Assembly (NCBI GenBank): GCA_019055375.1
Contig: JAHQIW010000287.1
Location: 62,001 to 126,000, forward strand
Source of the DNA: Parelaphostrongylus tenuis
Lineage: Eukaryota > Nematoda > Chromadorea > Rhabditida > Metastrongylidae
Direction of reading: 5' to 3'
Length of the DNA: 64,000 nt
The notes beneath the pieces were generated by a model. That model was not told the DNA's origin, made no database searches, and saw nothing but the letters and a program-made list of their open reading frames with translations. Shown here in pieces: positions 47,881 through 57,954 of this stretch (positions are counted from its first letter, which is position 1; each line of letters opens with the position of its first letter). Both the position numbers and the translations under genes were made by a program.

Positions 47881-48819
47881 TTAGGTTTCCAACTATGTTT
47901 CCGAACTTGATCCAAAATTCAGAAGTTTATTCCAATCGAAAGTATCAAATGACATTAATTGAAGTATTCTTCATCTGTCTGGATACAATTCTGCCAATGG
48001 CCTGACATAAATCATTTCCGCGCTTCTAAAACTCATTATTTTTCGATGCAAACCAGCCAGTCAATTCTCGACGCAAATGATTGATCTCTCGAAATGCTTA
48101 TTCTTGCCCAACCAGTGCTCCAATGATCTGAAGAGATGAAATCGGACGGAGAGATATCTGGCGAATACAGCTGATGATCTAAGTTCTCCCAGCCCAAATC
48201 GGCCAGCTTCCTCCTTCTTTCCTTGGCAATGTGTGGCTTTGGATTGTCTTGAAGCAAAATGACTTGGCGACGGCGGTGACGTGGAATTACCTGGTTGCAA
48301 CGGTCCAATTGCTGACAATATCGCTCAGCATTGATGGCCTGACCGGCTTACAGCAAGTCCCAATGAATCAGCCCACTTCATTCCCAGAAAACGATCAATA
48401 CTGCTTTTGACGCAAATCGATTTGGTCTTGGTGTTGGTGTTCCTTGCTGACCTGGTGACAACCACTGATTTCGACGACGCTGTCTCTTGAAGAAGATCCA
48501 CTTCTCATCAATGGTGACAGTTCGGTTCAAAAACGAAGAGCGGCTATGACGACAAAGATGAGCTTATAAACTTGCTTTCTCTTGCTCATTTGAGTTTGTG
48601 AGCGTGCGGAATCCAATTGCCCTTGCGCCATTTCTTGCCTGCATCTTTCAAATCTGAGTAATAACTTCCCGTGACGTCTCCATTGTTGGAGAAGTATGTG
48701 AAAAATATACCAAACGGTACGCAAGAAAACTCTACACAAAGTAGGTAAAAGAAAATTTTGTGTTCGTGGGAAAATTTTTATTTTCTGGATAAAGTTTGGA
48801 AACTTAGTTGGAGACCTAA
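47881..48819 (-). mobile_element. mariner transposon with both terminal repeats (copy C)
   Basis: 939 bp, flanked by TA on both sides (47879-47880 and 48820-48821). Terminal repeats of about 33 bp match at 29 positions: left TTAGGTTTCCAACTATGTTT, right end (reverse-complemented) TTAGGTCTCCAACTAAGTTT. The minus strand keeps a transposase frame with WRKGNWIPHAHKL, TIDEKWIFF (first catalytic Asp), NQWLSPGQQGTPTP, AINAERYCQQLD, VILLQDNPKPHIA (second Asp) and YSPDISPSDF (third Asp). I count 34 residues between the last two Asp. In-frame stops occur. At 939 bp it is shorter than a typical intact mariner (about 1.3 kb); the N-terminal DNA-binding half and the C terminus are largely missing. It sits inside the R4 RTE. 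Confidence 0.92.
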
Positions 48820-48821
48820 TA

Positions 48822-49340
48822 GTTGTCGATATTGCTAAGAACTTCTTCATTGACTGGGGACCTGCAATCTGACAGGCATGGGCATGGATTAAAGAGCCGA
48901 CCCAGTGGGTTAATGAGAGCTAGCGGGATTTCTTCAGGTGTATTAGTCTTATCTTGCTTGGACCGAATGATGTTCTATTCTTCACCAACGAAATGGCATC
49001 TCAGAATGCGTAAGAGAAAGCCAGTGAGACGACAAATTTGCTCTATTTAATAACATATGACGATGGGAAAACATGGATATCGCAAAAATCTGAATAGAGT
49101 CGTGAACGATTTTCTCCACTGTTGTTCTGGAAGCTATAACTATTTCTGTCCGCGTCGAGATGCAACTGCTTTGTTTCTGCGTTTGGCGAAGCGTTGGTGA
49201 GCTTTGTGGACGTTTTTCCCAAGTTCTGCCATAATTGGTGCTCTTATTTCTTTGAGATATTCTTTTATTGCATCTCTGCAGCATTTGTAAGCTCAAACGT
49301 GAGGATTCCGTTGCCTGGGGCTCGTGCGATTGCACGCTTG
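48822..49340 (-). pseudogene. RTE-class LINE, N-terminal portion of R4
   Basis: Minus strand: a basic linker rich in Arg and Gln (RISQRNKSTNYGRTWEKR), then SRTTVEKIVHDSIQIF, VKNRTSFGPSKIRLIHLK and LALINPLGRLFN. These match the region just before the reverse transcriptase core in RTE proteins. Reading is shared between frames. The mariner starts at the next TA, so this is the upstream half of the RTE whose rest lies at 47.02-47.69 kb. Confidence 0.75.
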
Positions 49341-49454
49341 TGTATCAACTCTAATGTTTTTGGAGACATGGTCGGACTATTTCCGTTATCCTCGCTTTGC
49401 TTCAGCCTTTAAGAAAAACCGGTTTTTTGTTTTTTGTTTCAACTTTCATTAGTC

Positions 49455-50570
49455 ATTTTATAGTTTGGACCTCAAGAATTCCACTGGTGCATTTGGTTTT
49501 CAAAAGAAAAAAAGTTTCGGGTTGTGCTGTAGCAGTGCAAATAAAGTTATGTTTCACACTCCAGCATTTTTCGCTGGGAGGAATTTCTTCTCAATTAGTA
49601 ATAACTCGATAGTTCAAACCTCAATGATTCCAGAGGTTTGCTTAGTTCTAGAAAGGAACTTTTTCGTGCTCCGTAGCAGCCAAATGAAGGTTGGGTTTCG
49701 CACTCGGCGCGTATTTCTTTTCGGCAAGGTCTGTGAGCAGCTGTAGTACCGATCGCGCAACTGATGGCAATTCACATAAGGAGTTATTGAGTTTTTGTTA
49801 TTATATCTAGGAATCAATTTTATTTGACCGCTACTTGCGGTGTTATGATACTTGGATTTACCCAATAATGTAGAGTGCTGTGCAAGAACGTTTGCGTCAG
49901 CCGAGATTTGAACCCAGATCTCATTCTTTCCCGAACTTTTCCCGGATTGAATTCAGGATTTCTCTTTGCTTTGGCAAACTAGATAAAACAAATAACTCTG
50001 ATGCCAAAAGATTTCCCTTACACGCTCATATGCTTTTCGCTTATGGGCTTAGGCTTAAGATAACACATATCATCGGGTTCATTTGGCAATATAAAATGAA
50101 AATGAAAGTTATAAGATCACAGAACGATAAAGCAAAGCTGCTGTACATTTACATTCAAGCTGTACATTCAAATTCAAAGTTATTTTAATTTATGATATCA
50201 AATAACCGTTATGTCACAAAAGCACGCCGGCTTGAAGCCGATGTTATGAAATCCCACCCACCTACACGGAGCAAAGAATGTGAACCATGAGGAAAACTCA
50301 ATTTCCTTATAGCTGCCAACATACTAAGAAGTTTGCTAAGAACCAAGCATACCATTGAAATTGTTTTGGTTTAAGCTATCGAATGGTCATTGAAAGTTTA
50401 GAAGTAAAGCTTTGCCAAACGAAAAATGCCCGAGTGAAAACATTATTTTATTTTTCTTCTCACAGCACACTAAGGACTTTTATTCAAAAACCAAGCATAC
50501 CATTTGAAATCTAAATAAGCTATCGGATGACTACTGAGACTCTAAAAAGCAGAGAACGCGTTTCCCATGA
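49455..50570. mobile_element. foldback-like element with satellite-type arms
   Basis: The left arm has two head-to-tail units of about 145 bp (49465-49610 and 49615-49745). Each has a cctcaa-attcca opening, a tgcttagtt or catttggtt piece, cgtagcagccaaat or ctgtagcagtgcaaat, and gtttcacactc or gtttcgcactcgg. A tail to about 50080 matches 58.44-58.65 kb (attcaggattt, ctcatatgcttttc). The right arm 50290-50570 carries two related units on the opposite strand (aaccaagcataccatttgaaat, agctatcggatg). No transposase seen. The same plan occurs at 35.7-36.6 kb. Confidence 0.6.
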
Positions 50571-51543
50571 GGCTGAAACATGACAGACTTTCGCCTCTTG
50601 GCTTTCAGTACTCTTTTCCTATGTTGTTAACGACGCTAACTTCTTAAGAGCTACTGATGATTTGAATACCTTTTAGTTTATGGGAATTCTAAGGGAAAAT
50701 GCATAAATTCAGAGGTTTGTCTCATTTTTGCAAGCAACTGAAATGTTACACGAAGGAGACGGCGGACCGACCCCGTGTAGGACTGATAAAACAGCTACAT
50801 CGGCAAGGCAGAACCTTCGATTCGCTAAGATATAATATTTAGTTCGTTGTGGTACTTTCCAGTAACAGATTTCCATTTAAACTGTTACGAATGGGTTTTT
50901 GGAAATATGAATTACAATGGATGGCTTTGATCGTCGAGATAAACACAGACATCCTTCACTCTGTTTGTTCCATTCTAACTCATCGGTTTCGATGTGACGT
51001 TCTTCAAGCGTTCTTCTCAGCCCAATTCTCGCATTTAAATCTCAATTGATGGTTTTGAAAGATATATAGTCCTTTCTAAAGAACTTTCAAGGTCCATATA
51101 GAACGTTTCGACATCGTCTTCGTCAAACCTCGATGTTGGTGAGCAAGCAACGATGATGGTGAAGGCCGGCATTGGTCTACATCGTTTCAAACATATTCAA
51201 CCGCACCCACGTCGATTCTATTACTTATATGAATTGATGTTAATAATCAAACTCATTTTGGCGAAAACGCCAGCACCACTGCCTTTTCCACTATCTCTTA
51301 TTCCGAGAAACACTTCTTCTCAGGTGTCATAGACGGCGTGAAACAAGCGGCGTCTCATCGTCGCTGCCATGTCAATTACGCCGTAATTTATCTTTTTCGC
51401 CTGTATGATGAGATCCTCCAAAGAACTCGCATGTAAGTGAGCGTGCACTATTGCATTCTGCAGAAAAAATGGGAGCTTAAGAATAAACAGCTGATATATC
51501 CCAAGACCGACTATCTGTAAACCTCCGCATAGTTTGAATAAAT
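50571..51543. other. no feature seen
   Basis: No repeat or coding segment recognised. Confidence 0.5.
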
Positions 51544-51658
51544 GAGTATTTTTTTCTATTTAGCCGTTCCGAGGTGTTATTGATAATATTTATTGAATAC
51601 TAGCGAAGCATACAACAATAGAATCAGTAATGCAGCTTGAATATACAATATTCGAGGC

Positions 51659-51694
51659 GGCTAACGTTTCGGCGTGTCGCCTTCTTCAGAGCCT
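51659..51694 (-). ncRNA. hammerhead-like motif in PLE left arm (family C)
   Basis: Minus strand: core CTGAAGA (complement of 51683-51689) and GAAAC. Stem I is GGCT/AGCC (four pairs). Stem II is GGCG/CGCC with a three-base loop and one extra A before it. Stem III is only AC/GT with no loop. Cleavage is predicted after U in GUU. A two-pair helix III could only work as a dimer of two ribozymes. Confidence 0.7.
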
Positions 51695-51886
51695 GGAAAG
51701 ATCATATTGATCCACAATCCACTAAGCCAAAATCCCCATAACCATAGCAGAAAACGTTAGAAACGAATTCTGGATCGCATAGTAGAAGCTTCATTCTGAA
51801 ACACTTACCGTTTTGATGTATTGCGTATATCAATTTTTCACTGAAAACCACCAGCCGCTTAGGATCAGTGCGTCAGTGGGCAGTGC

Positions 51887-52123
51887 CTAACTCAGGCCGG
51901 AAAGATCAACCTGAGGTATGAGTTGAAGGTCATGCGTGATTAAAAGGCACTCCTCTTCTTGGTTCATTATTGGGCCTTTGCTATGTATCCAAAACGCTTC
52001 TAAGGTTTTACGTGCAGATGTTCTTGATTCCTGTGCGACGATCGTGAATTTGACGCCGAACATTACTTTTGCATGTTTTTGTCCATATGCGTGCCTTGTG
52101 GTTTTTGGATCAAAGTTGCGCAA
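51887..52123 (-). pseudogene. Penelope-like GIY-YIG endonuclease, C-terminal part (left arm)
   Basis: A 78-codon minus-strand frame. The recognisable block is ESRTSARKTLEAFWIHSKGP followed by MNQEEECLLITHDL, matching the C-terminal end of the GIY-YIG nuclease domain of Penelope-like retroelements, where the conserved E, the TLEAFWI segment and the N...EECL...TR/HDL pattern recur. The nuclease nicks the target DNA for reverse transcription. The GIY and YIG motifs, and the reverse transcriptase that precedes them in a full element, are absent because the arm is truncated. The frame is open, so it looks better kept than its partner, but it is a fragment. The call rests on recognition by eye. Confidence 0.72.
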
Positions 52124-52164
52124 CCCAACTAGGTGCTCTACTACAATTGCGTCAGATGCGTCAA

Positions 52165-52316
52165 AATCACGATCCTCGCACAGGAATCAAGAATATCTGC
52201 GCGTACAACCTTAGAAGCTTTCTGGATACATAGCAAAGACCCGCAAATGAACCGAAAAGAGTAGTGCCTCTAATCACGCGTGACCTCGAACCATACCTTA
52301 GGCTGATCTTTCCGTC
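52165..52316 (+). pseudogene. Penelope-like GIY-YIG endonuclease, C-terminal part (right arm)
   Basis: Plus strand: ILAQESRISARTTLEAFWI, then HSKDPQMNRKE, a stop, and in another frame ITRDLEPYLRLIFPS. This is the same protein segment as the left arm in mirror orientation, with a stop and a frameshift. Agreement between two diverged copies supports the reading. It ends at about the same distance from its hammerhead as the left copy. Confidence 0.75.
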
Positions 52317-52502
52317 CTGAGTTAAGCACAGCCCACTATGACCCTAAGCGGCTGGTCTTCAATGAATAAATGATAGACCCAAAAAAACGGTGAGTTTTCA
52401 AAATGAAATCTTTACTATGCGATCCAAATTCATTTCTTACGTTTTCTGTTAGGGTTATGGAGGATTTGGCTAAGTGAATTTTGGATCAATATGATCTTTC
52501 CA

Positions 52503-52537
52503 GGCTCTGAAGAAGGCGACCCGTTGAAACGTTAGAC
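52503..52537 (+). ncRNA. hammerhead-like motif in PLE right arm (family C)
   Basis: Core CTGAAGA at 52507-52513 and GAAAC at 52526-52530. Stem II is GGCG/CGTT, still pairable through two G/U pairs. Stem I is reduced (GGCT against AGAC, two good pairs next to the core). It is the mirror partner of the copy at 51.67 kb and more decayed. Confidence 0.65.
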
Positions 52538-52652
52538 ACCTCGAATATTGTATATTCAAGCTGGATTACCAACTGTATTGTTGTATGCTTCGCTAATATT
52601 CAATAAATAATATCAATAACACCTCGGAACAGCTAAATAGAAGAAACTACTC

Positions 52653-53571
52653 TTGCATAGGTGATACATAAATTACCACAATAAAAACTGTTCGTGCACA
52701 TCGTTTTGCATTTGAGAGTCTTATAACGTTTGCATATTCATATAAGCCTTCATAAAAGTGCAGCCAGTCAGCAGCTGAAATCGACGGGTCACCTAAGAAA
52801 ATTGAATAGGTTTTTATAAGAATTCATTGTCGCAGAAGCGAAAATATGATATAAATGGGTAATCATATGAAAAGATAGTGGAGGTACAAAGATATTTCCA
52901 ATAGTTCGTGTTTTCACTTGGTAGCCTATGCAATGCATATCAATATGCTAGCCGTGGAAGAAACTTTATTACATACTAAATACCATCCAAAGCTCTTTTT
53001 AGGACGAATTCACTACTTGGGTCTTGTAGTATTGGCACGAAGATGGCGCAGAGAGAATGGGATAACCTGTTTCTCAGACTATAACATACGGTGGAGCTTC
53101 CAGAATTGTTACTGTCCTGCACAAATCCTCAGCTAGAGAATGCCTTCTGTAATGGACAATCAGTGCAAAGATTGACGGGAAATATAGATTTCGTGCGTAT
53201 GACGGTAGAAAGCGTCGCATGGTTAAGGCATAGAAGTTTACATGTGATTCTATTTCAATTTACGGCGCATGCAGAGAAATATGGTGTCGGGGTTACCCTT
53301 GATTAGGTGGCATCTCCAAATTTTGATTTTTAGAAAGATTCGTAGATTGGTGTATTCTGCTGTAGGCTTATAGCGCAATGAAGACAGATGCTTCTACAGT
53401 ATCGGAAACACCATTTGTGCTTTCTCCAGTTAATCAAGCGAGATGAACGATTTGAAGTCGAAATCAAAGCATTTGTCACTTTACGTCACCATTAAGCATG
53501 TGTGTTCTTGAACTTTCGCTATGCTTTCTTCGTGTACTAATCATTCTTTATGTAATAGCAGAAGAAAGGAG
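52653..53571. other. no feature seen
   Basis: No repeat or coding segment recognised. Confidence 0.5.
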
Positions 53572-53790
53572 GTTTGTGGCCGAGTGGCTTATGTTATTCA
53601 ACGCCGCTCGACGCAGATTAACCTTCGGCAAACAGTAATAAACACCTTACAAAACGCCGCAATGCGGCTATCCTCAAGATTGTAAGAAGACGTACTCAAC
53701 CGATAATTTTCGGCATAACAAGGCAGACCTTCAATCAAGCGATAAATTCGAGAAGACAAATGGAATGCTACAAGTGGTGAGATTCACAAG
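53572..53790 (+). mobile_element. SINE-3 copy
   Basis: Plus orientation. The head ggtttgtggccgagtggctt has the tRNA-like A box. Then aacgccgcaatgcggctatc, ctcaagattgtaagaagacg, gaagacaaatggaatgctac and aagtggtgag follow in the order of the 40.6-kb copy. The B box is lost. Confidence 0.65.
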
Positions 53791-54305
53791 GTGAAAAAGC
53801 TGTGATGCGGATCAAAGAAAGTGATAAAATGTTGACACAAATTATTAACACTTCCCCAACCTTTGCAGTATCCATAGAAATAGGAGCTAGAAAATGCATT
53901 TCATCTTATTAATTCGTAATTGCACCGCATCTACAGTGGCGCCCACAAGTTCTGACATACACAGTGAGTTCCTTGAATTCTAAACTCCTCATTGGTCCCT
54001 TTCGGGAGAAAAAGATGCATTGGGAAGTACACATTATTTAAATGTCAGATATAGGTGGTGTTAGCAATTTTATATGAAACGCAGGAGGAAAGCCACCACG
54101 CAATCAAAGACATGCACTTGTTTCTGTTACTGTACATTCGTTAACTTTTTGGTCCCACGCCCTTCATTTTGTCAGTGTATCTTTGAAAACAGGTTTCCCA
54201 AATTTTGCTATAACGTAGTCTTTTTTTTAGAATTTACCTCAATATTTCCCGTCTCAGCTGACAAGGAGGACGGCATGGCTTAATGATAAGAAACTGCCCT
54301 CAACA
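53791..54305. other. no feature seen
   Basis: No repeat or coding segment recognised (frame 54074-54283 has no motif). Confidence 0.5.
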
Positions 54306-54386
54306 GACACTCGGTCGTTATATGAAATTCGAGAAAACTTATCTTGATTAACTGACGCGAGGTTGGTAAATTAGTCTTAGAAGTTC

Positions 54387-54421
54387 GGCTAACGTTTCGG
54401 CGACCCGCCTTCTTCAGAGCC
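54387..54421 (-). ncRNA. hammerhead-like motif, family C (solo)
   Basis: Minus strand: core CTGAAGA (complement of 54411-54417), stem II GGCG/CGCC with loop GGT, GAAAC, stem I GGCT/AGCC. Stems I and II match the 51.67-kb copy while the stem II loop differs (GGT against ACA), as expected when the stem is constrained and the loop is not. Stem III is AC/GT only. Confidence 0.72.
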
Positions 54422-54462
54422 TGGGAGTATGTAGTATTAGTCTATTTGGATGATTCGGATGG

Positions 54463-54506
54463 TCTTATTTATCTACTGCCTAAATCTTATTTATATACTG
54501 CCTAAA
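54463..54506. repeat. 22-bp tandem duplication
   Basis: tcttatttat-c-tactgcctaaa and tcttatttat-a-tactgcctaaa follow each other directly with one difference. Confidence 0.85.
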
Positions 54507-54574
54507 CGACACTCGGTCGTTATTTATCCCTATCCGACGCCCAGTAAGCCTTCAATCTTTCGGTTTTGGCAAAT

Positions 54575-54727
54575 CGGTGCCAGACTAGAATTGAATGACA
54601 GCACCAGTGAATCGATATATCGACATATCACCGTGAGCCATTGTAAGGACCAAATATGCAATCAGTCACCACTGGCAATACTTGGTGAACTTGAATGCAT
54701 AGCATATACCTCAGGCATTGATTAACA
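54575..54727 (+). mobile_element. SINE-1 fragment, 3' part
   Basis: Plus orientation: ggtgccagac, caccgtgagccattgtaagg, accaaatatgcaatcagtc, gaatgcatagcat, ctcaggcattgatt, in the order of SINE-1. The tRNA head is missing, as in most retroposed 5' truncations. Confidence 0.65.
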
Positions 54728-54752
54728 GGCACAGCTTCATCCTTCATTCTTT

Positions 54753-54983
54753 GTGGTGACTAAAATGTGTTTGCGGATACCGGAATGCGATGTGCAGGGC
54801 TATTCGTCTACCGACATGCTCCTCCAAGCCAAGAAGGAGCTTAGGGTCTCAATCAGAAACCTCTACCATGAACATGAGAAAGCCACTGAAAGATTCCATT
54901 ACGTTCTTGATCAGCAAATCGTACAAAGTAGTAAGTTTTTGTTAGATCAAAGCATGCTGCCTGCGCAGGACTTACAACACTAG
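54753..54983 (+). CDS. unrecognised 76-codon frame
   Basis: The product is strongly amphipathic and charged (KKELRVSIRNLYHEHEKATE, then RFHYVLDQQIVQSSKFLLDQ), with a composition more protein-like than other frames here. It could be a single exon or a relic of an unknown element. There is no family motif, and no clear splice sites can be assigned. It starts just after a SINE-1 fragment. Confidence 0.2.
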   Translation: MVTKMCLRIPECDVQGYSSTDMLLQAKKELRVSIRNLYHEHEKATERFHYVLDQQIVQSSKFLLDQSMLPAQDLQH

Positions 54984-57954
54984 TCGCACGGTTTTCCTGA
55001 TACTACGGTAAGGAAAGCCGTACTCACAAGTTACCAAGGGAATGGAGTATGGATTGTGCTGAACCTCAAGTGAATTTTTCATGGATCAAAACGTATAAAT
55101 ATGTATCTGAGCAAAAGAGATGCTTACACAAAATCTCTAATGCGTTTATCAAAAAAAAATCACAGCATTAGTTTTTAAAATTAGTAATTCTGCAATTGTG
55201 ATTTTTTTGTTTTGGGAACTTACACGTACCTGCATCTGGTAAAAGTTGCTATTAAAAAACGACTACACCTTCTTTTGAAAGGTTATATGATATAACCTAG
55301 TTTTCAAATGGCTTATCGAGTAATTTGGGGTAGTTGAGTGTTGATATATGAACATAATTTATTATAAGTATTCAACTAGCCCCGAAACGATCCTTCTTAA
55401 CCTTTGCTGAATGACCTACGTCACCTCTAATAAGAACAGCGCGCGCAAGACATTTTTCTACGACTGCCTTCATTCATACCGTTTTCAGCGAAATCGTCAC
55501 TACAGGTGACTGATCTCTAGATTAAGATAGTTGTAGCTTGGTCACAAGCTCCTCTTGTTTTTAAATACAAAAGCTTTTTGTGAGAGAGTGTTTAAATACC
55601 TTCATGTATCTCCCACTTCATAGATTAGCAATTAGATATACGTAAAATTTTGAGGAAGGAATCAATGATTAGCGGAATTGAAAGACTAAAATTGCGTGAA
55701 TGTAAATTATGAGTGATATTCCACCACTAATTGGTTTACCTAGTTAATATGTGTGGCTCGATTTTTTTTTTTGAAGCCAACTGCGGACTCAGCACAAATT
55801 TATCCTCTAACAGAGTGTTTCGAGGTGGGAGATTGTTTTAACTTTCCATCTTAGACCAACAGCCAGTAATACATTGACAACGATTCCGCTATCCAAAAAT
55901 ACCTTGCTGATTTTACCCTAAATTAGGCCCAATAATCTTCCACGCCTACAAAACGTCCTACCGCGGTCATTCTAGGATTCAAAGTAGAGTCAGTCGACCA
56001 GTACTAAGGGCAATCATGACATTGTTCAAAATTTGTAGGCAGCATCCGAACCGAAACTAGAAGTTGGAGAGAGGTGACTGATGAATACGAAGATATGAAT
56101 CGAGTGCAAGAAGGTTTATGATTCAAAAGTTTTGTATACACGAATAGTAAGAGATAAAATTTGAGGTGGAGCAAACCTGTGCCATAGCAGCACACGTGAT
56201 CACATTATAACGGAGAAGCAGTAAATAAAAAGAGCATTGTGGCTTTGTGCAACAAGAAAGTGTAGCTCTTTGAGCCTCCATTGTACAGATGAAGTTCGTT
56301 CAGGAGGTCTTGTAGGCGACATAGAACGAGGTAGTTTGTTGTTATTCACTTGAGTATGTTGATAAACATTTGAACCAAAGAAATGTGGATAAAACGTTCA
56401 AAATACGGATTTTAAGTCAGTAATGCATTTTGCATGAAGCAGATTTCTAGAATAGTGCACTCTGGCCATCCTATTTCATTTCATATATATCGCCTGAAGT
56501 CTTTAGAGATGTTCCCGTAGACGATTTATATTTCCCAACTGTTTTCCTATTTACGACCCAGTCTTCATCACTTTGCTTCTTTCCCTTCTCTTGCAACCAT
56601 ATTTACCCACAATCTCAGTAAAACTCTCGAAGTTGTCAAGAAGTTTGTAGTTGCTCCTCCATCTTCAACCCTGGAGCTAGACTACTACGATCAAATATGC
56701 CAGCAAACGACTTCTCGGCTAGATATCAATTTGTCCACCTAGGGTGCAGGGTGCAGTCTAGATATGGTGCATAGTACGTGATCCCCACAAAGGGTGAATT
56801 CGCTTTCGAAGCCTATCTTGGAATTTCGAGTTCTGCTCATATTTCAGCGTTCTTTTGCCTTCACTTCACACTGAGCTGCCTTTCTATTGCTAGTAATCCA
56901 GCTTAGTAATAGATTTGTAGTAATTTTCTGTGTATTCTCCTTATGTGTATCAATATAAACGTTGTGGACTGTTGTATCAAAGCGAAGTTTTTTACATGGC
57001 TATTCCGAGTAGTTTTCACTTTTCCCACAGTCCGTCCCAATTATTCACCTCGGATGTCGTTTGAAGCAGTTGTTTCAAAAGATGTAGAGTTCTTAGAGAG
57101 CCACTGGAAGAAGCGGTGTTGTTCCACTCTATTAGATTTGCTCGATTTCGCTGAATAAACTCACACATCGCAAAGAATAACTGCTTTGAGAATTTGTTTG
57201 AACCATCATGGTTGTAAAAAAGGCAAACGAGCTCTATATACTTTGTATTCGGCGACGTACGTGAATCCGAGTGTTTCCTTCCTCCACATGCATCATTTTT
57301 CACCTGTTATGGTTTTCAGTTACTCCAAGGGATGAATAGCTAAACCCAGAGAGACTTCTCTATAGCTACTAGCATTCCAACAAACGATTGTCAATTTTGA
57401 GAATTTGCTAGAATCATTTTTTTTTATTTGAATTTTTACTTGAATTGATCATAGACGATATATAGCTGCGCCAAGTATCTCAATAATGCTATTCGTGGCA
57501 TGAGCGGCATTTAGTATATCGAAATTAATAAGACGATAAGAGCTATGATGGCATTCAAATTTTTTCAAGCTTCTTTATTCTTATGCTGAGTTCACCTTCC
57601 GTCCTCAGAAAACGAAGTCGCTAGCATGATAGCTTATCCATGTGTTTTGTTTCTCGAATGAAAGTTGCCTACGGTAAGTATAACCCCTAAAAAAAACAAT
57701 AATACTGGACTAAACTGGTACCCATGCTCGTATTCCATTATACTGTCTCTATATCACTAGTCGCACAATTGTGTTTAGCAATGAAACAATGCCTTACATT
57801 TAGAAAATCATATGTATGCAAACTTCTTTTTGGGAATGGTTGATCACCTTAGATAACATCTAGTCGTTAAAGATTTGTCATAGCCTCGAAGAAATAAAAG
57901 CCGAAGATACAACTTTTACAAGGATTTGGCGACTCAGAAGAGTTAAATTCTTCT
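54984..57954. other. no feature seen
   Basis: About 3 kb of AT-rich sequence without a recognised repeat or gene. Confidence 0.5.

Larger units (their letters stand above)
51544..52652. mobile_element. two Penelope-like 3' ends joined head to head
   Basis: An inverted repeat of 1.1 kb. Left end gagtatttttttctatttag mirrors right end ctaaatagaagaaactactc; further in, the arms share tgttattgataatatttattg, gcgaagcatacaacaatag, the hammerhead motif, a region with atgatctttccaggc, and a GIY-YIG coding segment. The centre is at about 52.13-52.15 kb, where both copies are truncated on their 5' side. Each arm therefore reads outward: endonuclease end, untranslated region, ribozyme, terminus. Inverted, truncated arrays are a known habit of Penelope-like elements, which also are known to carry hammerheads. 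The arms differ at many positions, so the event is old. Confidence 0.8.
54306..54523 (-). mobile_element. solo hammerhead insertion between 16-bp direct repeats
   Basis: gacactcggtcgttat occurs exactly at 54306-54321 and 54508-54523. Between them lie about 186 bases holding a family C hammerhead motif on the minus strand and a 22-bp tandem duplication. There is no coding sequence and no match to the PLE arms at 51.5-52.7 kb outside the ribozyme. A 16-bp duplication suits a LINE- or PLE-type insertion. It may be a truncated PLE end or a small ribozyme-bearing non-autonomous copy. Confidence 0.65.

Noticed and set aside
49884..49925. Minus-strand gggttcaaatctcgg, a good B box.
   Set aside because: No A box at the right distance; lies inside the tail of the satellite-type element.
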